A stretch of 64,000 bases of DNA, from NCBI GenBank assembly GCA_025454405.1, contig JALOON010000008.1, forward strand, positions 1 through 64,000, given 5' to 3'. This document shows positions 53,937-62,561 of the stretch, piece by piece (position 1 is the stretch's first letter; every line of letters begins with the position of its first letter). Origin of the DNA: Oscillatoriaceae cyanobacterium Prado104. GTDB taxonomy: Bacteria; Cyanobacteriota; Cyanobacteriia; Cyanobacteriales; Microcoleaceae. A program made the position numbers and the translations under genes. Below the pieces are notes generated by a model that ran no database searches, was not told where the DNA came from, and worked only from the letters and a program-made list of their open reading frames with translations.

Positions 53937-54193
53937 TCAGAAGAAGACTTGCACCTTTAATATCAGTTGGAATTTGGGGGTATTTCTTGGCGAGGTTTTT
54001 CAGTTTTTACTGAAATTCAGGTGTAAAACTACATTCGCGTTAAGTACCCAATTTTTAATTAACCGCAGAGGACGCAGAGGGGAAAGAGAGAGGGAGAGAA
54101 TATAAAGGGGGCGATCGAGTTGGATTTGGTATGAGACGCATCTCAATAAGGGGAAAATCAGTCAACTTGGATAACTTCTTTTTTGATTTTACA

Positions 54194-56752
54194 TTAGTTA
54201 CCAACGATCGCCCACCACAAACTTACCATCAAACACAAACTTGCTAAATGCTGGGGAATTAAAGAAGCAATCGATCGCTTGGCAATTTTTTGAGTTACAA
54301 ATATTGTCACTAACAACGATACAATTAAAGTGACCCCTTGCAAAAAACTAATCACCGCCGGATCGCCCACAAAACTCGGCAAATCCTCTCTAATTTGTCC
54401 GAAAGTGGCAAAAGTTACGGGAATCACTCGCCCGCCTTCCTGCAACCCCAACCGCCAATAGTGAGCCAAACTCCCGCCCCAGACTAAAGGTAAATATCCG
54501 TAGGCGAGAAAGACAAATGACAGGGGTTTACTAACTTTAAATGACAGAGTTTCTGCTTGTCCCAATCGATAAATTGCCTGCATAATTGCATGGGCAACTA
54601 AGGGAATTAGTGGCGGGATAACTAACAGGGCGATCGAGAATCCTAAATGAGGTAAAAATTGTTCTAAATTGATACTTAATCCCAACAAACTATTTATTTC
54701 CGGCAAGCGGTGGAGATAGACGCCACCTAATAATAGAAATAACAGGGCGACTTCATAACTGTGGGGAACGTGAGTTGTCCACAATTCAATTCCGGGAGGG
54801 CGCAAATTTAATTCTACCGATCGATGCGGGCAAGCTTTTAAGCAAGTCATGCACAACACGCAATCTTTATTATCGGTTAATTGGGCGGGATGGGAATAAA
54901 CCGGACATCCATTCGTAGTTAATCCTTCTCCCAGCGCCGGGCCGCCTTTATAACATTGGTAAGTGCTGCATTCCGCCGCGCAGGTTCCTTGTTGGGCGCG
55001 AAGTTCCACCATTGAAAGTTTAGCAAACAAGCCGTTCATCCCCCCGATCGGGCATAAATAACGGCACCAAAATCGCCTCTCGAAAATCAGCGAAGAAATT
55101 ACCGCGCCCGCTGTAATTAGCAATAACAAACAACTGGATAAATAGGCGGTATTTTCTAAATTCCACAACTCTTCCCACAGAAATATCAGTGCAAACATTC
55201 CGAAGAGAAACCAACCGCCCCATTTTTCTGCTTGTTGTCGCGGCCATTTACTGAGAGTTCGCGGGAAAATTTTCAGCGACAGTTTTTGCACTATTTCCCC
55301 GTAAATCATAAACGGACAAAAAGCGCACCACAATCGCCCAATGATGGGAAATAATAATAAAATTAACGGCCACCACCACGCCCAAAAGATATTCAAGGCA
55401 AAATTATGCTGTCTGTCTTGAGGGGCGACAAACAGGATAGTTACCACCAAAGCAAAAGCCCAAGTTGTAAACCAATAATTCACGCGATCGGGATACCAAT
55501 CGCTGCGCAAAAATTGCCTAAATTTGGGATAGCGCTTTAATAAATTAAGCCGAAATTTTTGTTCTTTTGCCGCCTGCGCCCAAAACACTTCTTCCGTTAA
55601 TACCTGATTTCCCTGGGCTTGAACTAAGGCGCGATCGACCATTCCCTGCAATTCCTGCAAGTTACCTGGGAAATCGTAGCCTTGCAAGCGGCGAATTGCT
55701 TCCGGCGTTACTTGAGGTTTAGCTAATTTCTTTTGGCGGCAAATGATGTTGATATAATAGTTGACTTGTGCCTCTAAATCTGCTTTGCGCACCCGCAATG
55801 ACGGTACTTTAATCTTATGTTTTACCAGCTTATCTAGCTGCGGTTGGACGGTTTCTGAAATTAAAATTATTCGCGCATTGGTAGAACGCGGTGGTGGCGG
55901 TATTTGTCCTTCCTTTACTACGGGCGTATAGGTTCCATCGGTTAATAATTGCTGGATTTGCGGGCATAATTGAGTTGGTAATTCTTGCACGTCATTTAAA
56001 ATTAACGTACCTTCTCCCAACCATTCCAACAGTCCCGGTTTGCCGCCCAAACGCCCGAATAATTCCGCTCCATTAGCTTGAAGTAAAGCGCTTTTGATCT
56101 GAATAATTGGCTCGTTGCGCCGATCGGACCCGAAATGAATTAAAGCGGCTAAATTATCCTTTTCTAAACCCGGTTCGCCAGAGATTAAGACCGATCGCGC
56201 GTCACTCGATGCAGTGCGAATTTGTTGCCGCAATTTCACCGCATAACGGCTATTGCCAATTACTCCCCGTTTCGCCCTGGGTACTAGATAGCTGCGGAGG
56301 GCATTTTGACGCTCTTTTTCGTAGGCGATTTCTGCTTCTAACTGCTCTAATTTCGCTGCCAAACGTTGAGCGTAGGCTTCGGTAATGCGTGGATATCTTT
56401 CGAGCAAATTGCGCCAGCGATCGGCACTAATTACCCAAAATTGACACTCAGTTCGAGTAATAATTCTACTATCTGCAGGTTGCGATCGTTGGAGTGCCGA
56501 TAAATTGACGATCGCCCCCGGTAACAAACTACTCGCCCACATTAATCCGGGTTGTTTGCGGCGGTATCGATCGGCCTGTCCGCGTTCTAAAATGTAGAGA
56601 TTGGTGACGGGCGTGTCTTCGATTACCACTCGAAATTCGGGGGGAAAAGTTGTCGCTTGCATTTCACGGGCGATCGCCTGTAAAATCTCGCGGGATAATA
56701 TGCTGAATTCGGTGCGCTCTTCGAGCCAGTTAATTAATGTTTCGGTAGGCAT
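54194..56752 (-). CDS. CNB domain - degenerate AAA domain - membrane polyferredoxin fusion
   Basis: An 852-residue fusion. Residues about 10-130 are a cyclic-nucleotide-binding-type domain; about 160-395 an enhancer-binding-protein-like AAA domain; about 425-852 a NosR/RdxA-type membrane iron-sulfur module with about ten helices. Walker A is altered but keeps K198 (GEPGLEKDN), Walker B reads ILND instead of LDE, and the GAFTGA loop that contacts sigma-54 is replaced by LGGKPGLLEW. Iron-sulfur motifs are CAFCPF, CRYLCP and CVLCMTCLKACP. It probably moves electrons across or along the membrane and is controlled by the N-terminal sensor domains. Donor and acceptor are unknown. Confidence 0.88.
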   Translation of the reverse strand: MPTETLINWLEERTEFSILSREILQAIAREMQATTFPPEFRVVIEDTPVTNLYILERGQADRYRRKQPGLMWASSLLPGAIVNLSALQRSQPADSRIITRTECQFWVISADRWRNLLERYPRITEAYAQRLAAKLEQLEAEIAYEKERQNALRSYLVPRAKRGVIGNSRYAVKLRQQIRTASSDARSVLISGEPGLEKDNLAALIHFGSDRRNEPIIQIKSALLQANGAELFGRLGGKPGLLEWLGEGTLILNDVQELPTQLCPQIQQLLTDGTYTPVVKEGQIPPPPRSTNARIILISETVQPQLDKLVKHKIKVPSLRVRKADLEAQVNYYINIICRQKKLAKPQVTPEAIRRLQGYDFPGNLQELQGMVDRALVQAQGNQVLTEEVFWAQAAKEQKFRLNLLKRYPKFRQFLRSDWYPDRVNYWFTTWAFALVVTILFVAPQDRQHNFALNIFWAWWWPLILLLFPIIGRLWCAFCPFMIYGEIVQKLSLKIFPRTLSKWPRQQAEKWGGWFLFGMFALIFLWEELWNLENTAYLSSCLLLLITAGAVISSLIFERRFWCRYLCPIGGMNGLFAKLSMVELRAQQGTCAAECSTYQCYKGGPALGEGLTTNGCPVYSHPAQLTDNKDCVLCMTCLKACPHRSVELNLRPPGIELWTTHVPHSYEVALLFLLLGGVYLHRLPEINSLLGLSINLEQFLPHLGFSIALLVIPPLIPLVAHAIMQAIYRLGQAETLSFKVSKPLSFVFLAYGYLPLVWGGSLAHYWRLGLQEGGRVIPVTFATFGQIREDLPSFVGDPAVISFLQGVTLIVSLLVTIFVTQKIAKRSIASLIPQHLASLCLMVSLWWAIVGN

Positions 56753-56913
56753 TGTTCAGAGGCGGCGAAAGCCGAATCGTGGTAGGTAGTGTAGCATCTA
56801 TTATATTCAAAAACTCGACAACCATTCCTCAGCCATTTTGGGAGATTTTAAATGTACGATCGATAGGTGCGCGTACTCAGAATTGCAGAGTGCTGCGATC
56901 GACTTTATTCCGA

Positions 56914-57174
56914 TTAATCTGCCCACAATCTTGGGAGCCATTGCTCTACCGCCGTTGTCGGAAATCCCAACCGAACGGCTCCTTTCGGAGAATCGGCGAC
57001 TAGCAAACCTTGTTCGATTAAACGTTTCAACACCGATCGCGCTTGTCTTTCCCGATAACCCGATATTGCTGCTGCATTCCCCCGCGCAATTTCCCCTTCC
57101 AAAAAAGCTGCTTTTAGTAACGCAAAACTTCCCGGCAAGAATGTCGGTAGGGAATCGCTGACTCTGCCATTTTA
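56914..57174 (-). pseudogene. C-terminal winged-helix remnant of a Fic-family protein
   Basis: The frame DSLPTFLPGSFALLKAAFLEGEIARGNAAAISGYRERQARSVLKRLIEQGLLVADSPKGAVRLGFP is shown here only in outline by its key blocks: GEIARG, ISGYRERQAR, LIEQGLL and AVEQWLPRLW. It matches the winged-helix tail of Fic-type AMPylase proteins. The HPF...GNGR catalytic part is gone; the frame hits a stop about 12 codons upstream. Only a TTG start is available. Confidence 0.75.
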
Positions 57175-57466
57175 TTGCCGATCTATAAAGTGGCTGAAAC
57201 AATTTTATATTCTAGCTTATAGCTTTTATTAGGTGATTGTTTTGCCGATCTTTTTGCCGGTCTTTGCGGCACGATCGACAGCAAGGAGATCGCTAGCGGA
57301 TGCGATCGCCTGTAGTTTTTCTCAGGAGTGGCGATCGCGCTGATGTGAAATAGAGAGAGAAAGAATGCGATCGGGCTTGCCAAAACCCAACACTCACAAG
57401 AGGACGTTGAGTCATCTGGTGTTGGGGTGAAACGATCGCATACGGTCAAGATGCAAGGCGCAGGGT

Positions 57467-57523
57467 AAATTCGTTGGAATCCCCGCGATCCAAGAATCGC
57501 CTCGATAGCTGGGGAGTGTCAAA
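57467..57523 (+). mobile_element. Solo right end of an IS200/IS605-type element
   Basis: The sequence GGAATCCCCGCGATCCAAGA...GGGGAGTGTCAA ends with the same 12 bases (GGGGAGTGTCAA) as the right end of the TnpB element at 32155. No tnpA or tnpB code lies beside it. It seems to be the leftover of a decayed element. The remaining gap (57200-57598) has no gene I can support. Confidence 0.6.
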
Positions 57524-57580
57524 TAGCATATGCTCTAGGTCAGACGGCTAATTCATCAAGTCCTACCATACTGGAATTTT

Positions 57581-57589
57581 TGTTATAAT
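57581..57589 (+). promoter_or_regulatory. Extended -10 promoter of the toxin-antitoxin operon
   Basis: TGTTATAAT is a perfect extended -10 element (TGnTATAAT) 37 bp before the antitoxin ATG at 57626. No good -35 hexamer is seen 17 bp upstream, as is common with extended -10 promoters. A ribosome site AGGAG (57616-57620) follows. Confidence 0.6.
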
Positions 57590-57625
57590 TCGGCTCTCAT
57601 GCACTCTAATGTTCTAGGAGAGGTT

Positions 57626-57856
57626 ATGCGATCGATCGAGCAACTGACAGAGGAAATTTTATCCTTGCCTAGTGCGTCAAGGGCACTCCTTGCAGACAAA
57701 TTGGTAGAAAGCCTAGAGTTCGATACCGATTCAACGATTCAGTCAATTTGGGTGACTGAAGCAAAAAGGCGAAGAGATGAGGTTCGAGATGGTTCTGTGC
57801 AGCCGATTCCAGGGGAAGAAGCCTTGGCTCAAGTTAGAAGATTGATTGAGCCATGA
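57626..57856 (+). CDS. Addiction-module antitoxin (TIGR02574-type)
   Basis: A 76-residue antitoxin of the family paired with RelE/ParE toxins. The start MRSIEQLTEEILSLPSASRALLADKLVESL and the acidic, Trp-containing middle (IQSIWVTEAKRRRDEV) fit. ATG 57626 is preferred over 57599 because AGGAG lies 5 bases before it and the extended -10 at 57584 would leave no leader for the upstream ATG. The stop overlaps the toxin start by 4 bp (ATGA), so the two are coupled. Confidence 0.88.
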   Translation: MRSIEQLTEEILSLPSASRALLADKLVESLEFDTDSTIQSIWVTEAKRRRDEVRDGSVQPIPGEEALAQVRRLIEP

Positions 57857-58149
57857 GATATGTGTTTCACCCAGAAGCCCTCAATGAATATTCTGAGGCG
57901 GTTCAATACTATACAGAGCAACGGGTTGAGGTTGCACAAGCATTCATCAATGCGATGGAAGATACAATTTATCGGATTAGGGAATCTCCTACTCGTTACG
58001 CGGCAATTGATGATGATGTTCGACGATGTATGGCACGAAGATTCCCCTATGGTATTCTCTACACAGTTGAGCAAGACTATATTCTCATTGTGGCGGTTAT
58101 GCATTGTAGTCGGGAACCTGGATACTGGAAAAGTCGGAGATCGCACTAA
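57853..58149 (+). CDS. ParE/RelE-superfamily toxin
   Basis: A 98-residue toxin. The start VFHPEALNEYSEAVQYYTEQ, the ISPTRYAAI-type region (ESPTRYAAIDDDVRRCMARRFPYGILY) and the final strand ILIVAVMHCSREPGYWKSR are typical of ParE. Target (gyrase or ribosome-bound mRNA) cannot be assigned. It overlaps the antitoxin gene by 4 bp. Confidence 0.9.
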   Translation: MRYVFHPEALNEYSEAVQYYTEQRVEVAQAFINAMEDTIYRIRESPTRYAAIDDDVRRCMARRFPYGILYTVEQDYILIVAVMHCSREPGYWKSRRSH

Positions 58150-58175
58150 AGTACCGAATATATTGATGTACAAAC

Positions 58176-59042
58176 ATGATACTAGATTATAGTCAGTTCA
58201 TTGAGCATTACGGTTCCTATGGGTTAAATTGTCTTGAAGCAAATAATAGAGAACTCTTTTTTGAAAAGAGAGGTTTCTGTCCATTCTGCAAATTCAATCT
58301 TGAAGCAGTTCATGTCAACTCATTAGTTGATGTCAGTACGCTTAAAGGTGCTGAGTGGCACAAAGCAGAGAATGTATGGGAATGTGAAAAGTGTGGCTGG
58401 TGGGAATATTCTTTTTACAGTTATATAAATGGTGAGGAGGAATGGGGGCTTAAAGATTGGGAGTTAACCGTTAATAGTGCTATTTTGAGAGAATTCGAGG
58501 TTGCTTCCAACTCGATTCCTATCGAAGTTCTTAGGAGCTATATAAGCAAGAGAGAGGATGATGTTTTTCATATACATCATAAGAAAATGGAAGAGTTGGT
58601 CGCTTCAGTGTTTAAAGACCACTATGACTGCGAAGTTCAAGTTGTTGGAAAGTCAAATGATGGTGGAGTAGATTTAATTTTAATAAACTCTGACGAACCT
58701 ACTATTGTTCAAGTTAAAAGAAGGACGGACAGGAGAAAAACTGAATCTGTAAAAGAAATAAGAGACTTAATAGGTGCGACATTGCTGGCAGACAGTAGAA
58801 AATGTATTTTTGTCACTACGTCTGACCATTTCTCTGAAAGTGCAATCAAGGCTAGGAATTGCGCACTCACAAAATCCCTAGTTGATAGCTTTGAGTTGTA
58901 TGATTTTAGTAGCTTTATGAGTACACTAAATCTGTATAAAACTGACGAGGATAAACAATGGTTGCGGATGCTAAAGCTGCCTGAAAGTGTATGGTCTTAT
59001 AAGCTGAGTGAGTTTGCAAAACCAGTCATTAACTCAGATTAG
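58176..59042 (+). CDS. Zinc-ribbon plus Mrr-like restriction endonuclease
   Basis: A 288-residue protein. Residues 30-80 hold two CXXC pairs (C35-C38, C70-C73), a zinc ribbon. Residues about 128-240 are an Mrr-type PD-(D/E)XK nuclease: KMEELVASVF, then D166 in NDGGVDLIL and Q179-V-K181 in VQVKRR. Lone Mrr-like nucleases cut modified DNA or act in conflict systems. It starts 27 bp after the ParE gene on the same strand, with very AT-rich, HIP1-poor sequence, suggesting recent transfer. The zinc-ribbon/Mrr pairing may recognise a specific modification. Confidence 0.82.
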   Translation: MILDYSQFIEHYGSYGLNCLEANNRELFFEKRGFCPFCKFNLEAVHVNSLVDVSTLKGAEWHKAENVWECEKCGWWEYSFYSYINGEEEWGLKDWELTVNSAILREFEVASNSIPIEVLRSYISKREDDVFHIHHKKMEELVASVFKDHYDCEVQVVGKSNDGGVDLILINSDEPTIVQVKRRTDRRKTESVKEIRDLIGATLLADSRKCIFVTTSDHFSESAIKARNCALTKSLVDSFELYDFSSFMSTLNLYKTDEDKQWLRMLKLPESVWSYKLSEFAKPVINSD

Positions 59043-59179
59043 CCAGACCTGACTACTTAATAATTAGACACGCAATTATTTGCACGTGAAGCTGCGATAG
59101 CACTGAATATATCTTCAAAGTTTAATTCTCAAAACCCAACCTTTATAACTTTGAAGGATGTCGATCGCCGTACAAATTC

Positions 59180-60790
59180 TTAAAGATTTGCAGGTAGTCT
59201 TTTTGCTAAAGCAACCAGATCTAAGCTATTCAAGATGCTAGATTTGATCGGACGTTTTTCATCCCAAAAAATTAAGGAATCATAGAAATCTAGAGCAGTT
59301 GGAGAAATTAAAAGCGCAAATATTTGGCGAGCAATTTTCTCATCTTCAAAGCTGAGAAAGTAAACAGTATCATCAAAAACAGCAGGCTTACCATTTATTT
59401 CTCCAATTAGTCGAAAATTCAACTTCTTGTACAGTCCGCAAATCGCAATTTTCCAAGGCGCAAATGTATACGTGCCAACTCCAAATATAGAAAAACGAGA
59501 ACTCTGTTTGTAAATTTTACTTTTTCTCCTATCTAAATATTCTGAACGATCTGTCAAATAGTTCCAAGTTTTAGGAGCTAGTTTTTGTAAATACTCAGTT
59601 GGCTCACCAATATATCTTTGAGTTACCAAGAGGTAGCGATCGGAACTTTCCCAACGATTTTGAGCAACAGCAGAACCTTTAATCAAAGGGAAGAGACAAG
59701 TTTCTTCAATGTCTGCAACTTCTCCCAACCCATTGATAAATTCATTATCGACTTTGCGAAGTTCCATCACGCTCGAGCAATCATGCTTGATACCCGATCG
59801 CCATTGCATCCCCGCCTTCGGATTGTGCAAATCTATTAATTTATCGAAAGTTGCTAGATCTCTAATAGGAATGTCATTTCGATAGCCAATTCGGTAGGAA
59901 TTCTCAGCATCAAGACTACAAAATACATCACAAAAGTAGTTTTGCGAATTAGATTCAAACTTGCAAACTAGAAGACAAGCATCAACATTTGCATCAAAAT
60001 ATTTCTTCGCATCTATTCCATAAGTTGCACAGTAAGCAAGATTTAGATTTCTGGAGCGGATGTAATTCAATATCTTTCTGGCAACAGAAGTTTTACAAAG
60101 CATTGCAAGGCAAGCTTCACTGAAGAAGGGAACGCTTAACGGGCAACAGGCAATAGTTTCGGAGTCCCGCTTCTGAGAGTCAGAGGCCCTGACTTCTACA
60201 AGTGGCATATTTTGAGTGGGGTATAACTCCCCATCCAAAACTTTCTGTTCCCTATTCCCTATTCCCTGTTCCCTGTTAAGGTTTTGCAACCATTGAATTG
60301 AATGAATTAACATCCACTCAGAAATATCAAAGTTACTTTTGCCTGTAATTGCATCTAAGCCATTGTAATTTTGAAAATTGTTTTTTTGAGGTAAGTTTTT
60401 GCCGCCAATTGCTCCCTGCTGAGAATTTGTAATCCAAGGGAAATTTCCCAAAACTAAGATTTTTTCGTTAAATTTATCGATCGCTAAAGACCAATCTAGA
60501 TCGAAAAAGTTACCTTGCTGAATTTGAATTCTTTCATCTTGTGAAAGTTGCTTATTTTTCTGAATCTCTTCTAAATAATTTGGATTGATTTCAACTCCGA
60601 TAATCTTGCGTACCAATGGAAATGAATGTGCGGCAGCTTGTATAAAGTTACCGACACCGCAAGTTGGTTCAAGAATAATATCAGGATTGATATCTAGCTC
60701 TAGCAATTTGCAGCAAATCTTCTCAGCTAACTCTAGCGGAGTCTGAAAGTCTCCATATTCCAATTTGAGCTTCGGAGAAAGTTGAATCAT
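59180..60790 (-). CDS. Adenine-specific DNA methyltransferase of a type II system
   Basis: A 536-residue N6-adenine methyltransferase of the TaqI-like class: SAM motif I EPTCGVGNFI (41-50), and the catalytic motif written NFPW (116-119) instead of NPPY/NPPF. The target-recognition part follows. About 55 residues at roughly 171-226 (from NREQGIGNREQKV) look inserted; the DNA there (about 60110-60280) is a CCCTATT/CCCTGTT heptamer run plus flanking repeat. The gene overlaps the end of the endonuclease-like gene by 4 bp. HIP1 sites are few. It should protect host DNA if the insertion is tolerated. Confidence 0.85.
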   Translation of the reverse strand: MIQLSPKLKLEYGDFQTPLELAEKICCKLLELDINPDIILEPTCGVGNFIQAAAHSFPLVRKIIGVEINPNYLEEIQKNKQLSQDERIQIQQGNFFDLDWSLAIDKFNEKILVLGNFPWITNSQQGAIGGKNLPQKNNFQNYNGLDAITGKSNFDISEWMLIHSIQWLQNLNREQGIGNREQKVLDGELYPTQNMPLVEVRASDSQKRDSETIACCPLSVPFFSEACLAMLCKTSVARKILNYIRSRNLNLAYCATYGIDAKKYFDANVDACLLVCKFESNSQNYFCDVFCSLDAENSYRIGYRNDIPIRDLATFDKLIDLHNPKAGMQWRSGIKHDCSSVMELRKVDNEFINGLGEVADIEETCLFPLIKGSAVAQNRWESSDRYLLVTQRYIGEPTEYLQKLAPKTWNYLTDRSEYLDRRKSKIYKQSSRFSIFGVGTYTFAPWKIAICGLYKKLNFRLIGEINGKPAVFDDTVYFLSFEDEKIARQIFALLISPTALDFYDSLIFWDEKRPIKSSILNSLDLVALAKRLPANL

Positions 60791-61458
60791 GAGGCGGTTG
60801 GTCTATAAACAGCGATGATTCCTTCTTCTTGTCCAGCACGATCGATTACCCTTCCATATTGAAGCCGCCATTGCAAGGCATTAGAAATTGTTAAAAAACC
60901 TTGAATCGGTGGATTGAGCAATATTTCATCTGCAATATTTGCCGCCTCAATCTCATCAACAGGTAGATTGCGATCGAGTATGAATGCGATGAGGTCATCT
61001 TTATTCCCTTCATTCTCTAAAATGTTACGGATGCCGCGAGTCATCTGAAAGTCCGCTGTTCTCTCAGCAGCAACATAAATTGTATGCAGAATTCTCAATG
61101 TTGCTGCGCGATTTGTGCTGTCATCTGCTTTGTCGTAAACAAAAATAATCAACGAATATCCCAGACCAAAAATTTTTTGTCTTGCAGATTTGAAAGGACA
61201 TGAAGATTGAGGTTGGGTGATGCTAGTTACTTTCACGTCAACAAGCAAGCCTGGAAAGTCGATTCTACTGGCTGAACTTCCTTCCCAAAATTCATATTTC
61301 TCTTTCAAATAAAGCCTAAACTTTTGCTCTATATATGTTCCAATTTTTTTGCCGTCCGTAACTCCGTAAAGAGTAGGCTCTGGATGTTGAGACTCAGCAA
61401 TCGAAAAGATCGCTGCTTCAGAGCATAGATTTTCTACGGTCAAGGCTGGCATGGGCAT
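60787..61458 (-). CDS. Candidate type II restriction endonuclease
   Basis: A 223-residue protein of no family I can name. A PD-(D/E)XK-like site is visible: IEQKF (E44), then D67 and D74-V-K76 in SRIDFPGLLVDVKVTS. The C-terminal half contains LQWRLQYGRVIDRAGQEEGIIAVYRP. The 4-bp overlap with the methyltransferase start supports a restriction-modification pair. Recognition site unknown. Confidence 0.75.
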   Translation of the reverse strand: MPMPALTVENLCSEAAIFSIAESQHPEPTLYGVTDGKKIGTYIEQKFRLYLKEKYEFWEGSSASRIDFPGLLVDVKVTSITQPQSSCPFKSARQKIFGLGYSLIIFVYDKADDSTNRAATLRILHTIYVAAERTADFQMTRGIRNILENEGNKDDLIAFILDRNLPVDEIEAANIADEILLNPPIQGFLTISNALQWRLQYGRVIDRAGQEEGIIAVYRPTAS

Positions 61459-61639
61459 TTCTGAAAGAAGTGCTTAGTATCATATCGTATTATTGGCACA
61501 TGAAGTGGCGATCGCCCGAAATACCCCCTCAAAGTTTGCTTTTGCTCGATCGAACTGGGCTACATTCCAATCGGAACAGCGCGATCGAGTTGTGTTTGAT
61601 TTAAGTATGTAGAGTATCAAATCTCAATCTGTAAAGTGT

Positions 61640-61645
61640 ATAATT
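61640..61645 (+). promoter_or_regulatory. Likely -10 element of the DUF433/PIN-like pair
   Basis: TATAAT lies 34 bp before the ATG at 61679; a ribosome site AAGGA follows at 61671-61676. No convincing -35 hexamer is seen. Confidence 0.45.
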
Positions 61646-61678
61646 AACGCTATAAGTAGGTTCTAAGGAGCCAAGGAA

Positions 61679-62056
61679 ATGACGCGGACAGCAAACCAAC
61701 AAGTAGAAATTATCCGTACAGAGCGCGGGCTGACGATCGCGGGCACACGCACTAGCCTTTATGATGTAATTGATTTTTTAAAGGCTGATTACCCCCCTAA
61801 GCTGATTCGTGATACCTTCAATCTCACAGATGTACAAATCAATGCAGCTTTGTCCTATATTGAAGCAAATCAAGCTGAAGTTGAGGCTGAATATCAGGAA
61901 GTTCTGAAAACAAGGGAAGAAATTCGCCAGTATTGGGAAGAGCGCAACCGCGATCGCTTTGCTCGAATTGCAGCAACGCCACACAAGCCCGGACAAGAAG
62001 CGTTTTGGGCAAAGCTTGAGGAACAGAGAGCAAAACGTGTCGCACAACAACAATGA
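61679..62056 (+). CDS. DUF433-family antitoxin
   Basis: A 125-residue protein. Residues about 8-65 are a DUF433 winged-helix domain (IIRTERGLTIAGTRTSLYDVIDFLKADYPPKLIRDTF), the rest is a charged helix that can block the partner. The stop overlaps the next start by 4 bp, and its partner is a PIN-like protein, the usual companion. Thus it is the antitoxin of a type II pair. Confidence 0.85.
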   Translation: MTRTANQQVEIIRTERGLTIAGTRTSLYDVIDFLKADYPPKLIRDTFNLTDVQINAALSYIEANQAEVEAEYQEVLKTREEIRQYWEERNRDRFARIAATPHKPGQEAFWAKLEEQRAKRVAQQQ

Positions 62057-62445
62057 CTTTCTTAATTGACTACAACCTTGATGGTTACGCACTCATTTTT
62101 CTTGGTATATTGGTGAAAGGGGGTTGGCTAGAATTCGCCTCTGTCCAATTTGTTACGTTTAGAGAGGTTGGACTGGCTATGGAAAGTAGCGATCGCGTCG
62201 TTTGGCGTTATGCCCAAGAACATCAAATGATGATTCTGACTGCTAACCGAAATATGAAGGGTGGGGATTCTCTTGAACAAGTAATGCGTGAAGAGAATAC
62301 TGAGAACTCACTTCCAGTGTTAACTATTGGAAGTCTCGATCGTCTTAGTGAGGCTGATTATAGACAACGCTGTGCTGAACGCTTGATTGAAATCGTTGTT
62401 GACATTGACAATTACAAAGGGGTTGGTCGGTTATTCATTCCATGA
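62053..62445 (+). CDS. PIN-like (DUF5615-type) toxin
   Basis: A 130-residue protein starting TFLIDYNLDGYALI with the acidic residue D5 of a PIN-like nuclease, then VVWRYAQEHQMMILTANRNM (D replaced by N in the second acidic patch, TANRNMKGGD). Such proteins are RNases paired with DUF433 antitoxins. The altered acids may weaken activity; see the findings. Confidence 0.8.
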   Translation: MTFLIDYNLDGYALIFLGILVKGGWLEFASVQFVTFREVGLAMESSDRVVWRYAQEHQMMILTANRNMKGGDSLEQVMREENTENSLPVLTIGSLDRLSEADYRQRCAERLIEIVVDIDNYKGVGRLFIP

Positions 62446-62561
62446 GTTTGTCTGGTGTGGTTGAAGGCTAAAGCGAATCCATGCGATATATCGCGAGGTT
62501 CTCGTGTGATATTTTATAGAAATAGCTACCGATAACCTCTGCATTACTCCCACAATTTAAA

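Noticed and set aside
54118-54135. Second MITE copy suggested by TTGGATTTGGTATGAG
   Set aside because: Only one end resembles the 28.0-kb element, and no partner inverted repeat with a TA flank was found within several hundred bases.
57183-57449. 88-codon minus-strand frame after the Fic remnant
   Set aside because: No recognisable features and rich in GATCG words; likely chance.
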